DNA of 64,000 nt from Phoronis australis (Eukaryota > Phoronida > Phoronidae), in assembly GCA_002633005.1 (NCBI GenBank), contig NMRA01000254.1:305021-369020 (forward strand), given 5' to 3'. Below are positions 1-11,520 of this stretch, one piece after another. Both the position numbers and the translations under genes were made by a program. Each line of letters begins with the position of its first letter. Position 1 is the first letter of the stretch. Below the pieces are notes generated by a model. That model was not told the origin of the DNA and searched no databases. It was given only the letters and a program-made list of their open reading frames with translations.

Positions 1-663
1 CTGAGATATCGGGATACGAATTTAGCCAATTTTGACAGTTTCAAAAATCCCTAAAAGTACTCATCTTATGCGGCTCTAAAAATAGACAAAAATTATTGAA
101 ATCTTTTAAATTTTCATGAATAAAGTAGTCGAAGGTGACACCTGATCAATAACACAGGTTCAATATTTCAACGTTACTTCCACTGCGTAACGTAACTGTC
201 GGAATTTTACTAAAATTTAACTACCGCCAGGCTGAAAACTTGTCGGAAACAAATAGTATCCATGGAAACCAAAAGGGGGCGTTTTGAAAAAAAATAAAGT
301 TGGTCTGGAGTCAGTGGGGCCAATGTCATCTCACAAACAAAATATAAAGAGAATCTGTGACATAGCGTTTATCACCCTCTGCCTGGTCTATTCGCGAACA
401 TGCTCTTAAATACCCGTGACTGCGTGTGGGAAGTTGCGATTGAGTGCTCTGAAGTCGATATTTTTAAAGTACAATTACACCACTGTTTAAGGTTGCAAAG
501 TGAGTTTTTTGATATCCTTCTATAGAAAAAGCTTAAATCTCTCTGATGAAATCATCTGTTTCCTTTTAAACGAAACTTAAGTCCTGAAATTAGACCGGGG
601 AAGGAGGCCAAAAACGGCGGTTTAGCTAGTTGTCCCTTCCTGGTTATCTCTTCCTGGTTATAG

Positions 664-1257
664 CTATAAAAGACTGATATGACGTTTCGTCCCAGCTCGC
701 CTAATCAACCGTCTGCGAAACTTTTCTAGGTCATGTCGTTTGACCTTCATGCTTGGGAAGCGCGTTTTAATATTCATTATGTTGTTAAAGCGACTATAAA
801 CTTCGTACTGTATCGTGTGACTGGCAAAGTACGAGGTGGTGTCACACCTGATCAGAGCATGAAAAACCAACAAGGATGTTGCCGAATCTCTTGGTAGTTT
901 GTTGAAAACTGCTTCAATACATTTAGGTATATATCGTCGTTTCCTTGATGTAACCGACATCACCCAGATATGTTCGCATTGCATTTGTTGGAAGTGTGAT
1001 ACCAGAAGGAGTAGAATATTAGGGTCCCTGGAAGAAATGACCACTGTATTAAACTAGCTGTGGACAGCCTGCAGTACCAATCTTGATTCTTCATGTGTGG
1101 ATTTCAGAGCTGACCTCAACTCAGTAGTATCTTTAGGTGACTTGTCTTCCAGCTCGCCTTTGAACCCTCCAGCAACTAGATGTATAACCTCTTTATCTTC
1201 AGGTGCCTGCACACACAATTTCTCTGACAAGAAATGTGCTAGGTCTGTTTTTCTCAA
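664..1257 (-). pseudogene. broken ORF of a repetitive element (HEEADTR / DTDV / GCDTTS-type)
   Basis: On the minus strand one frame runs from about 1257 to 664 with a single in-frame TAG at about 1051-1053. Before the stop it carries an HLVAGGF segment and a THEESRLVLQAVHS stretch. After it come SSRDPNILLLLVSHF, then SRKRRYIP, then FHALIRCDTTSYFASHT. These resemble a multicopy animal ORF family whose intact members have HEEADTR, DTDV and FHALTGCDTTS blocks with regularly spaced acidic residues. Here HEEADTR has degraded to HEESR and DTDV to DPNI, so probable active residues are lost. I recognise the family only by these motifs and assign no enzymatic function. It is probably a dead mobile-element copy, not a host gene. 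Confidence 0.55.
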
Positions 1258-3440
1258 CCAGTCCCAGAAAATTTAAGCAAATTTAATGAAGCGTTACGTC
1301 ACGATTTTCCACAAGTCGCCCGATTGGCCGTGTTCCTTTACTGTGCTGTTTTATGGTTGTGTCCTTGATTGTTTCTTCTCTGGATCTTTCAAATACATTA
1401 TCAATTTTATGATATCGGGATCCTGTGGTTAGCACCGTTTTTACGAATCAGCCAGGTCTTCAAAGATCAACATCAGGCTTCCCAAGAGTGATCAGTAGTG
1501 CTTAACCACCAATAATAAAGCAAGAGGACCTGTTAGGAAGAAGAATTGTTTCAGGACTGCTACTACTTCAGCAAGTAACCATTTATTTCGAGTGCGCAAT
1601 TTATTTGCTACTCGTTACAGCACGGGAAGTGGGGACCGGAAAAAGCTCTTGTTTGAGCGCAGACGGCAAATCAACTGGCCGACTAGCCTCATAAGGCGTA
1701 ATTAGACGGCGAAGGACATCCCAGTCTGCCCCATGAAATATCTTCTTGTCTATGTCTATGTTTTTGGTTTATTTCACCACATCATATAAGGTGGCATATG
1801 CCAGGCTATTATGTTTGCGCATAGGCACATGAATTCACACTTCTGCCTTATCGCATTGCTCAGAGATGATTAATCTGTCTTGAACACATTTCTTAATTTG
1901 CCGTGCGAACGAGAAGACCTGGGCAGTGGAAGGACGAGACCTCTGTCATAACTGTCTCTAAGGTGTCTCGCTTTCGTGGCTTCGCTGTGAAGTTGTGTAC
2001 TCCAACAGTGCAGACCATACAATCGTTAAGTTTGTTCAATTATACGAGATCCCCGATTATTGGAGAGTATCCACCTGCATAGTGCTGACATCGTTTTGGT
2101 ATTATCGATGATGCCACTGCCTTACTGTCCCATTTACTCATTCCACTGCTTGGTTAGCATCTACCTGACAGAACTTATGAGGAGATGTCTCGAATACAAA
2201 ATTTCATGCTTGAAACTCTGGCCAAACAAACTTTGGAAGCTGATTCACCTCGGCTAAATAGAGCGGACCACGTCAATTCAGGTTGTCACACTTCTTGTAG
2301 TTGCAGTTCCCAAATGTTATCTCGTTGAGTGCGAGTGCACTGTAACAATGTCGCAACCATGTCCAGAAGCTGAATTTACGTTATCAGATCTATACTTTTG
2401 ACAGAATCACCCAGGGAATTAATAGTCATATCCTGGTTGAGAAATGTTTCTGTGGATCATCATCTGCATGCATACTGATAATGCTAGCGTGACAGTCCTC
2501 GTCCGCTTCTGCAATAAACGAGAGAAGTCTTAGCACCAGGAGACGCCACAGACTTGTAGAGACAGTTTGTGTGCCCTCCTAGCTTTGTTGTACGATTTTC
2601 CACCGAGGACCAGTGTCCACAGTGCGTTAGCCAAGTAGTCCACCCTTAATCCACACCTCAGCTAACCCAGAACCCCTCATGTGATCTCCAATGGCCTTGA
2701 TGAAATTCATCGATACGTGACGGCCCCCTATAAAGCGAGGTATTTTAATACTTAGTTAAAACTTATTGGAACCGGCCACTTAAGCTCCATTTGTCTGCAG
2801 TGACTGTGAGGGTGGTATGTCTCTGCCCAAAATGGGACGTTATGGTCATACATCCCTTTATATCAGCATCTTAAATCAAGTTGTTATGTCAACGATACTT
2901 TTATGACCCATCTAAATAGTGAGATGTTTGCAAAAAGCATCGATAATTCAGATTTTTAATTTCAATTTTCAGACTTTATTAATGAGCATTTATAACATAG
3001 TGAAGATGAAATAAAAAGCTTAACATGTGTCATAATGATTTTCCAGACCTTCAAAACATACCTGTAGGTATAGACACATTATTTGTCATGTGTACCTGTA
3101 AATTGTTTAAGTTATACCAAAATTTGGAATTTTCGGTGATGGCGGAAGTTAATTAGCATAAGTAGGGAACTTTATGATTTTCATTAACAAAATTAAATGA
3201 TCTAAACACACTTATACTATGGTTTTTGTAGAAACAATTTCCTAATGATACATCGTACTTCTGGTCCCAAGAATGTTTCTATCTTGTTAGTTTGGCGGCC
3301 ATTTTGTTTATGCAAATTAGATGGTCAAAAACTCAAAATCCAGCTTGGTAACATGCATAATCGACATCAGCATACATGAACCATGATTATGCTAAAAAAT
3401 AGGCCCCCCACTTTTACTACAAAATGACTCCAGCGTGCAC
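1258..3440. other. no gene recognised
   Basis: Short, mutually inconsistent open frames only. No domain, splice-bounded exon or RNA gene could be supported. The missing TM1-TM2 exon(s) of the downstream opsin might lie here or further upstream, but I could not find a stretch that encodes them. Confidence 0.5.
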
Positions 3441-3499
3441 ATTTTCCAGAAATGCTTCTAGACTAATCCGAGAACCGACAAAGCCACGTAGAGACAATG

Positions 3500-3870
3500 A
3501 AGTGGCACTTATTTGCACATGTGAAATATTTCCAGTCATACCAAGGTTTCTCAAGCAATATATATTTCAGTTGTATCCGTAATGTACGACCAAGGTTATT
3601 CTTTGAACCGTTCTTCGGTTTTATCAATTTGCAACAGGTGGTGTAACCGTAGGTTTTGTGCTCAGTCAAAATCGAAAACTTAATTTCTGTCGAAGAAGTT
3701 AAGACCGAAGACCAAAGTATGATTTTGTGTTCATAAAACAGTCTTTTCTGAATTTTTAACTTCGGTGTCAACTTAGACAACCTTTTTGTTTTTAAATCTT
3801 AAGTGAGTTTTCAGGAAGATTTCTCTGTATTAACTTACATCAAAATCTTCCCGCCACGCATTTGGGGTTT
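3500..3870. repeat. dispersed repeat R1, copy a
   Basis: Shares an ordered block with 5600-5890 and 9770-10180: 'aaccg..ttc', 'gcaacaggtgg..g', then 'aagttaagaccgaagacc', 'ttctgaattttt', an 'ttcggt..aacttagacaa' arm and 'aagtcttaagt/aatcttaagt'. The 'aagttaagaccgaa' and 'ttcggtcttaactt' segments are inverted relative to each other, so the unit contains an imperfect hairpin about 90 bp across. No coding capacity. It looks like a non-autonomous element. Confidence 0.6.
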
Positions 3871-4904
3871 CAGACAGCTAATATGATCTTACTAAAAATT
3901 AAGTACTTTTTGAATCAAACAGTTGAGTATTATTGAATTTTGAAGACACATTAGCTTGTTCTAAGTTGCCACCACAGGATGTAATGGGTGGAAGACGTGT
4001 GGTCACTTAACAGTCAATTGCAGTGGCGGAACACAACAGATCAGAAGACGAGAACGATTTTCACCTTGAACTGGACAACTATTATGCAACCATAGAGAAG
4101 ATTGGATACGGATAAGAAGAATCACGCAATGAACTCTATTTCCAAATTGGCGGACTTTCGCCGGGCTTGGAAGCAGTATGGACTCGACCGTCCTGCACGG
4201 GAAGTGCCGCAGCCAAGTTCAGCGGAATCCCCCACCCCTCTCATAAATTCACAAAATAGACACTTAGTAATCATTGAAAAAGGCCACAGTAAGTCCGACT
4301 CACTCGTATTCACTAATGCCATGACGGAATGAGCACCGTCTAAACAGAATGCATACGCGTACATGTACGTGTCGTAGCACTAGATCTGGGCTGGGGATGA
4401 GGGTCTGCCATCACTCGCCTTAGAATGGAACCAGTTCGTTCGTTATTTATAAAATTTGCAAATACACTTACAATTTGACGAGCACTTCATCGTAATGTCG
4501 TTTCTGTGTTTGGTCAAAATGCGATTCCTTGAAATACGCCAAACAAAGGGTGGCTCCCGAACGGATTGCATGTTCCAAACTGACATTCTTCGTACAGCGC
4601 TCAAAGCGATGCCATTTCTCTACAACTTTCACTTCCTTCGGAAATTTGAACACAGAGATGTTTTCTGTCAAACTGATATTAATACCGCCTCCACAAGCTT
4701 ACCTTTATTTAATGTCTAAAGAAGGCGGCTCTCGGTGGACTTTACTCACAACTTCTCTGTATCACACTGCTAAAAACAACGGTGGAGACGGTCTTCCACC
4801 CATGACGTACATTCCCGTTATCAGATTTTTTTAATTTTCAGCTACACTAAAGGTTATTAAACTGCATTAATATAAGTCTTTTTCAGACACTACGGTCGGG
4901 TTGC

Positions 4905-5890
4905 GAACTCTATAAGACCAAAATGTCTTAGCCCCGTTTCATGAAATTTATCATTTGCATAATTATGACCAAAATTAGCTTAAGGTTAGACTGAAAGGTA
5001 GCCTGTTATGGAGTAAGCTTAAAAAATTCGGTCTAGTGAGTATCAACTGTACAGGAACAAATTTTGCTTATGTTTTTCACTATCTAATGTTCCTAAATAA
5101 TAATTGGAGATTGTCTGCTTTTGAATGGAGTACCGGCAAAGCGGCGTGGACTCGTACAGTGTAGATCCTCCACAGTGCAATTTAAAGTACTTGCACCTGA
5201 CACATAGGCCGATTTAGGGGGGAGGGGGGGGCAGGGGGCACGGGTCCCCCCTTGGCTGCCGTAAGCATAAATGGAACAGCAACAACATGCGTGAAGCGAC
5301 GAAATATTGAGTAAGCAACTAGGACGCGGAGAAGGGGATGTCCCAGATCGCGGCGTTCCCGTTTTTTTTTAGTCCACCGGTAAGTTTTCTAACAGATGGT
5401 TCACACACCCGGCTCCCGCAACTTCGGGCCTGAGCTACACATACAATCGCACTTTGCCCGATTCCCCGAGACAACATGTTGCACCCCCCGTATGGTATCC
5501 TAGATCCGCCACTGTGACCAAAGATATTCTCCAACCATAGGCTATCAGAATCTGCACACGTAAATGAAATCCTAATTTTATCCATCATGTTTTATATAAA
5601 TCCCCATTTAGCGGTTTCAAGGCCAAGGTGATTCTTGAAACCGTATTTCACCAACCGCCTCGCTTAGTTTTGTAAACTTGCAACAGTTGGCGGAAGCGTA
5701 GTGTGTATGCTCACCTACATGTATGTCTAAAACCGACTTTATGTCTGTCCAAGTTAAGACCGAAGACTAAAAGCAGACTTTGTATTCATGAAACGGTATT
5801 TTCTGAATGTTCATTTTCGGTCTTAACTTGGACAAATTTTTAGCCTTGAGTTGCAAAAGCTTTTATACGGATGCTTACAACCCGACAATT
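4905..5890. repeat. dispersed repeat R1, copy b, interrupted
   Basis: Begins with a 'tataagaccaaaatg..cttagcc..gtttcatgaaa' block that recurs at about 9548-9595. It ends with the same 'gttaagaccgaagac' / 'ttcggtcttaacttgga' inverted pair found in the other copies. The middle is expanded by a separate insertion (5201-5514). Confidence 0.6.
5201..5514. repeat. short element ending TCCGCCACTG
   Basis: The right end reads cctagatccgccactg and the left end is a degenerate 'cacataggccgatttagg' followed by a G-rich tract. Related copies are at 26634-26782 and at about 58600-58733. The best-preserved left terminus is cagtggcggacttagg at 26634. Inverted CAGTGGCGGA / TCCGCCACTG ends suggest a MITE-like family. 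Confidence 0.5.
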
Positions 5891-6001
5891 GTCCTCCAAT
5901 ACCTTTGAAAAACGACAAAGCGTGGCTAATTGAGTAAGCTTAGCCGTAGAATTGCCCAGAAATAAACTGTTTGTAACATCGTCTTGCCTTTGGTATTTCA
6001 G

Positions 6002-6109
6002 GGTGCGTTTTCTATGGATTTATTTCATTTATGTTCAGTATGGTCAGTATGATGACCCTGTTCACCATCAGCCTCACGAGATACCTTGTCGTCTGCCACC
6101 GTCAAGAAG
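6002..6109 (+). CDS. opsin exon: TM3 and start of intracellular loop 2
   Basis: The acceptor is ttggtatttcag and the donor gaag/gtgcgt, entering and leaving in phase 1. It encodes GCVFYGF, a hydrophobic helix, then SLTRYLVVCHRQE. Counting from the disulfide Cys as residue 110 places Tyr at 113 and TRY at 134-136, with no gaps against the standard opsin numbering. The acidic residue of D/ERY is replaced by Thr. Confidence 0.88.
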
Positions 6110-9100
6110 GTGCGTATACTAACAATGTGTTATGAAAAATCGACAGCTTAGTCCGGGTGTTCCATCGAAACAGGAACCTCTGTGCAAAAATATATCCCCG
6201 ACTCGAAAACAGACTCCTTCACCTTTAAAACAGCTAACCAGCCCAAAAAAGGCGAACCCTGGTCTTTAAAGCAGGAACCCGGGGATGGGACAGGACACCC
6301 GGAGACCAAAACACCGCTCTCGTACTCTCTGTCAAACATTGTTTGATGAAAAAAATCTTCCTAGTTTAAATAGCTGTTGACTGTTTGAACAAAATTTGCG
6401 TTTTACGTTATTCTGCTGCTAAGGTGTGGTGCAATCTTATGCATCGTCTTTCGGCACCATGAAATATTGCGTCACCTATTGGCCAGTTTCTTTTTCCCCT
6501 ATTTTCTTTAATCAACTGTTTTTTTTCCACGAGGTTTCTCACGTCACAATAAATTAATCAACAACTGCACTCCAAAGTCGAAATAATATTATTTTTATTT
6601 TTGAAATTAGTTTTTGGATAAACTACTGTATAATTTGAAATTATTAAATATTTACAGACATAACAACGTGTTGAGAGTATAAATTATGTTGAGATTCTCA
6701 CAAAGACAAAATGTACGAGTTTTACCTATAAAAATCAAATTACGTAGTTAATATAAGTGCCAACATACTGTTACCTGAGCTGTATGTTGGCACTTGTTTT
6801 CCAAAATTGTTGTAAATATGATCCTGATGATGTCTAATGAAAAGACGAAACGTTGAATTGAACATGAACTTGTGCGGCGATCGTCCAGTTTTTGGTTTAG
6901 TTGCAACAGCTGGCTACGTGCATAGAATATAGGGTTTTGGGAACATCGACCTCGGGAAACATCGGAACAGGAAAATTTCAGTTCTGGGTTATATCGGTCC
7001 CGAGGAATATCGTAAAGCATCGGGTCTTTAATAACGGCAGGGAGTCACATTTCAAATAAACCACTGGCACCCGGGTGCTTAACATATCCGGTATACTCTT
7101 TCATTTAGGACTGTCGCTGTTCTCTTTTGATGTGCAGCTTTGAAGTGGTGTGCACTCACGCGTGAGTTCACGCACTTGAATCGCTGGAGTAGGCCTACAC
7201 TTAACGTTGGTAACAACGAGTGAAAGACAAATCATATTTCGCGCACGTAGCCCCAGAAACAACTAAAGGGGTTTGAGAATTTCTTGCCAACTGAAAGTAA
7301 AGACGTGGCCGTCGTTTGGCGATTAATAGGGTTGTCATTTTCACTTTGGCTGTCTTATGCGATAAAAAACGAGACGCACATCTCTAAGTCACCATTGTCT
7401 GCCGGGACCTCTTGCGCGCGAACAACGAGACCGAGTGCGCGATCAGATATCAGGGATATTGTCATGTATACTGTATGTGGTACATGTAATAAGGACATCT
7501 TACGCGAAAAATAAACATATTTGTCCACCACAAAGTTTGGTAAGTAGAAACACCACTGTTTTGTGACGTTTAATTTTGTCGCGTTATGCAGTGGCTCGAA
7601 ACTTTCTTCGGCGAATTCGGAAATTTGAAAGTGTCCGAAAATGTTATGAAAAGCGTCAAAGATCGATTCTGCATATCCCATGTTCACGTGCCCTTGCTTA
7701 CAAGTCATCGGAAGGGCTGTTCTCGGTTAGTGTTTTTTTAACTTGGATTTGGTAACAACCAAATAGCGGTCGGATTAACAAGACTTGCTTTATATTTGCC
7801 CGATATCTGCCTAGAAACATAAAAACTCACGCATACGTTGGAAATTCTAGTTCGTATTTTGCGAGTTGATACGAGCTGACAAAAATCTCAGCTCGCATTT
7901 CCAAATTTCAGGTCGCAAATGCTACCTGCAGCTCGTTATGTCGAGCCCTGTAGGGTCTCCGTTTTTGTATCTTACTGTAGGTCGTCTAAACTCACTTGAG
8001 AACGTGCACTTAATCATCCATACATGTATTTCGAAAAATCAAGAAATTTTTTAGTTCAATAAGACAAATTTGCGAATACAAAACTATATTTTCCCACTAA
8101 ATGGAACTTGTAAAGTTTTATAAACATTGGGTCTAGGTTGCGCGCGCAAACGTTTCGTTTTTTGGATATAACAAAGCCATTTTTGCCAGGTCTAATTTAT
8201 AACATTGGCAGTACTTGTTTGGGTCAACTGGAAACATTTGAGGGAAACCAATACGATGCCTTCACCCCTTGGTCTGTCGAAAGGGTTGAGCTGGGTGGCA
8301 ATTAAACAATTTTAGGCATTCACTGGGCGATCGATGATGCAATAACGGGGACACATACACGATTTCCGAATGGGAGATGATAAATCCCCAAAAGGGTATG
8401 CCGGTGACTCTATCTTTTAGATCGTGCCTTACGGCGTGAGGGGGTTCCTCTAGGTCTCCACTCACTAGCCACTGACCAATTACTAAGCTTGAGAAAACAT
8501 TTGAATCCATGCGATGGCCATTGGGATACGTTTTAAGTCAATGTGATGAAGGCGATCCAGTTTTAGAAATATGTTTAATGTTAAGTATTTAAAAATACTG
8601 GCATTTTTTCTTAGTGGTAACTACTTAGAAATGTGCCAGCATATAATTTTGTTGACTTCTGAAACCAGTTGTTGATTCTGAGCTCGAGCATTTACATGTA
8701 CGAGCTGCCAATTCTACACAGGCCCAAGATAACTCGTTATCTGAGTAGTGGAACGCGTTGAGATCGATTTTCTAATGGTTGGTGCCAGAGGGCAGGTAGT
8801 TGTACGTCGTAATTTAAAAGAAATCAGGGTATTATGACATGGAAATTGTAATCGCGCAAGTAAAGCGAGCAACTAATGACTTTCCATCTTCTCTTCCACA
8901 CAGTTTCTGCTAAGGTTGTGAACAAGAGGAGCACCGCGTCTTTGATCGTGCTCATCTACATGTACGCCATCTTTTGGACAGTCTGTCCATTGATGGGCTG
9001 GGCCCATTATGACGTGGAACCATTCGGTTACAGTTGCACCATACAATGGATCAACGGCAGTAAGTCGTACGTGGCTTTCGTCACCGTGTTCTGCTGTTTC

Positions 9101-10593
9101 GGGCCTATGCTGGGAATGGTGTTCTTTTACATGAGAATAAGCTGGTTCGTGTACATCAACTCGGAGAAGATAGAGCAAAGGCTAACTAGAGCAAACAAGA
9201 AGTCGAAAACCTCGAAGTCAATCCATACGACTAGGGTGAGTTGAGGCGTACCGACTAGAGAAATCAACAGCTGCAGGCCCACAAAATTCACAAATGTTGT
9301 ACATACCATGCGCGGTTGGCACGAGATTTATTAAACAATTTCATTCGCCCGTTGTTTAGGAATACAGTACGGAATTTTAACAACGTCTCTCTTAAATAAA
9401 CATGACACTTCAGTATTTGCTGAGCTCGTTCACAAATGCATATATGTATTATTCAGGCATCTTTCAGTAGTACGAATATTTTTGTATTCTCCAGGGTCCC
9501 GTTTAATGAAACATTTTCTGGCTCAACTTTGACCAAAATCAGGTTAACCTATAAGACCAAAATGCCTTAGCCACGTTTCATGAAATTCTTAAGACCAAAA
9601 TTAAGACTTAATAGCCTAAATATTGGACTTAAATGTATGGCCTAAATGACTAAAACGTTGTGTTGATATTTTCGCAATCTTTTACGATTTAATGTCCCTT
9701 AACAATGTCAGATTGAAGATCATCTGTTTTCATTCCGAGAAACGGTAAACCACCCTCGAGACTATGAGTGCACGTTTGAAATGACATTTTCCAGCCATGC
9801 CAGGGTGATCCAAATTGAATCCAAAATGTTGTAAACAGATGTCTTTCAAATTTTCAAGACCCAATATTCCTGAAACCATATTTCACCGAACAAAGCCTCG
9901 CTCAGTGCTATGAATTCGTAGCAGGTAGCGAAAGCACACGTATATGTTTTTTATGTAGAACGGAATATAGATATTTAACAACAACAGGTGTCGTGTATTC
10001 AACCAATTTTTCATAACTACGTAGAAAACCGAACAAATTTCTGTCTAAGTTAAGACCGAAGACCAAAAGCTGGCTTTGTAGTCCCGAAGCAATAATTTCT
10101 GAATTTTTGTCAGAATTTCGGTCTTCACTTAGGCAAATTTTTTAAGTCTTAAGTAACTTTTCATGTAACAGTCCTTTATCACTGTATGGAACGTTAATTT
10201 CAGATTGGTCTAATGCTATGCTCCGGTTACTTCATCGCATGGCTGCCCTATGCTATCGTGAGCTACATCGCAACATTTGGCGACCCAAGCAGCATTCCTA
10301 TACGTGCTACGGTAGTTCCGGTGCTTCTTGCAAAAACCTCCATGGGATACAACCCAGTTGTTTACTCTCTAACTAGTAAGTCATTTCGTGCCGAAATCGC
10401 CAAGCTTTTCAGAAAGATATTTAGGCTGCAGGAACCTAAACGAAAGGAATCGGTATCTGCGACAGCAGTGAGCACGGTATCGAAGGCGGGAAATCGTGCT
10501 GGACCAAGCACGTCTAAGGTTGTACCATCGCAAGGCACTGATGAAATAACAGAGGTGGGCGAAGGCAACCCCAACAACGAAACAGCCTTTTAG
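6002..10593 (+). CDS. opsin (rhodopsin-family GPCR), TM3 to C-terminus, three exons
   Basis: Join 6002-6109, 8904-9235 and 10204-10593; intron phases 1 and 0. The product is a seven-helix light receptor in the plasma membrane that binds retinal as a Schiff base on the TM7 lysine. The residues present are the TM3 disulfide Cys (C110 in bovine numbering), Tyr at 113, Glu at 181 with the partner Cys187, W265/P267 in TM6, the retinal lysine in LAKTS (K296), and NPVVY (NPxxY). Tyr113 with Glu181 is the usual state of non-vertebrate opsins. The D/ERY position reads TRY. The exon(s) for the N-terminus, TM1 and TM2 were not found in 1-6001, so the model is partial. The class is certain; the subgroup (for example an anthozoan opsin) is inference. 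Confidence 0.9.
6440..6560. repeat. dispersed repeat R2, copy a (opsin intron)
   Basis: The segment 'attgcgtca.ctattggccagtttcttttt' followed by 'tcaactgtt', 'cacgag' and 'acatcacaa/cgtcacaataaatta' recurs at 17963-18060 in the same order. Non-coding. Confidence 0.55.
6755..6795. repeat. 14-bp perfect hairpin in opsin intron
   Basis: aagtgccaacatac (6755-6768) is followed 13 bases later by its exact complement gtatgttggcactt (6782-6795). It could be a mobile-element terminus or a stem; nothing else identifies it. Confidence 0.6.
8904..9235 (+). CDS. opsin exon: TM4, extracellular loop 2, TM5, loop 3
   Basis: The acceptor is ctcttccacacag and the donor actagg/gtgag; it enters in phase 1 and exits in phase 0. 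It encodes TM4 (a LIVLIYMYAIFWTVCPLMGW run), then extracellular loop 2 HYDVEPFGYSCTIQW, TM5, and a basic third loop ending SKSIHTTR. The Glu in VEPFGYSC lies six residues before the conserved Cys, matching Glu181 and Cys187. Glu181 is the ancestral counterion position in opsins without Glu113. Confidence 0.92.
9500..10180. repeat. dispersed repeat R1, copy c (last opsin intron)
   Basis: Contains the 'tataagaccaaaatg..ttagcc.cgtttcatgaaa' block (9548-9590) and the 'gttaagaccgaagaccaaaag' (10050) / 'ttcggtcttcacttagg' inverted pair. This is the same order as copy b, and it ends about 25 bases before the final-exon acceptor. Insertion did not disturb the splice site. Confidence 0.6.
10204..10593 (+). 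CDS. opsin terminal exon: TM6, TM7, helix 8, C-tail
   Basis: The acceptor is acgttaatttcag, phase 0. TM6 carries IAWLPYAIVS (W265, P267). TM7 carries PVLLAKTSMGYNPVVY, with the retinal Schiff-base lysine and NPxxY. Then come SKSFRAEIAKLF (helix 8) and a Ser/Thr-rich tail of about 60 residues ending NNETAF, a likely kinase substrate region. The tripeptide at bovine positions 310-312 is SKS. The stop codon is TAG at 10591-10593. Confidence 0.93.
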   Translation: MGLMLCSGYFIAWLPYAIVSYIATFGDPSSIPIRATVVPVLLAKTSMGYNPVVYSLTSKSFRAEIAKLFRKIFRLQEPKRKESVSATAVSTVSKAGNRAGPSTSKVVPSQGTDEITEVGEGNPNNETAF

Positions 10594-10840
10594 ATTTGTG
10601 CAAACCATCGCGATTGGCGAGTTATGGGCAAGAAGGACACAGCTCGCTTCAGTCTGAACATAGAAGCCATTTTGCGGACGCACCAGCACAAGTCAGTGAT
10701 TAAATGACGGAGGTGGACGGTGGCAGCTCCAACAATGAAACAGACTTTTAGATTTGTGCAAACCGTCGCGATTAGCGAGTTGCGGGAAATAAGCACACTG
10801 CTCGCTTCAATCTGAACTCAGAGACCATTTTGCGTAAATA
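10540..10840 (+). repeat. 158-bp tandem duplication of opsin 3' end
   Basis: The segment from codon GAT at 10540 through the stop and the 3'UTR is repeated starting at 10698. The stop codons are exactly 158 bases apart (10591 and 10749). The second copy still reads MTEVDGGSSNNETDF in the corresponding frame but opens with a stop (D-stop), so it is untranslated. Confidence 0.85.
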
Positions 10841-11257
10841 ATTTCAGAAAACCAACTGTGCTCTTTTAAGTTTAATGTTATGAACATCTAAAATAATTTC
10901 GGTTAACATAAAAAAATTCTGTAAATTGCAAAGTTGTAAGGCCAATCTAACGTTTTTTTTGCTTGAAAATAGATAGCACAATCTGTGAAACATATTGTGC
11001 CTGTCGTGCTGCATTATGGCGGACGCCACCACGTCCGTGTGTCCAGGAGTCTGTTTAATGGAAAGTGGCTGAAGACTTGGGCAATTCTACAGTCCCTGAG
11101 AATAGACCGTACGCATAACGTCTATTTACTGTAAATGATGCGCTCATAATTACATGAACTTTTTATTGAGCTTTCGTGAAGTGAGAGAGTAAGACCGAAT
11201 TTTTGTCTTAAGTCATCAATCAATTTCATGAAAATTTCAAGAAATTGTAAAATACAA

Positions 11258-11404
11258 CAACAAGAATGGATCAACTGAAATTTGAAATTTTCGGATGTAA
11301 TAACTTCCTTTGTCAACACTATATTAGCACAAATTTCTGTTTTTGTTGACAAAAGAAGTAATTACATCCGAAAATTTCAAATTTCAGTTGATCCATTCTT
11401 GTTG
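11258..11404. repeat. large palindrome, 61-bp arms
   Basis: The left arm (11258-11318) and right arm (11344-11404) are reverse complements with about two mismatches around a 25-bp loop. The flanks also show weaker inverted similarity (atgaaa / tttcat). Probably a foldback-type MITE; it would form a long stem if transcribed. Confidence 0.85.
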
Positions 11405-11409
11405 TTTTA

Positions 11410-11520
11410 TTTACCGATTTATATTCTACATTTCATGAAACAATAGTATCCTTGGGAGGATCTGGATCGCTTATTTAGTTTCAGATTTATTTTCTACGTT
11501 AAGAAATTGTAGAAATGGTA
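11410..11520. repeat. repeat R3, copy a (reverse complement of 18228-18310)
   Basis: 'tttcatgaaacaatagtatccttgggaggatctgg..cgcttattta.tttcagatttattttctacgtta' is mirrored on the opposite strand at 18228-18310. Together with the adjoining palindrome this outlines a non-autonomous element family. Confidence 0.65.

Noticed and set aside
2060-4332. Plus-strand frames as candidates for the opsin TM1-TM2 exon
   Set aside because: None encodes the expected GN..V helix followed by an N..(A/S)xxD helix.
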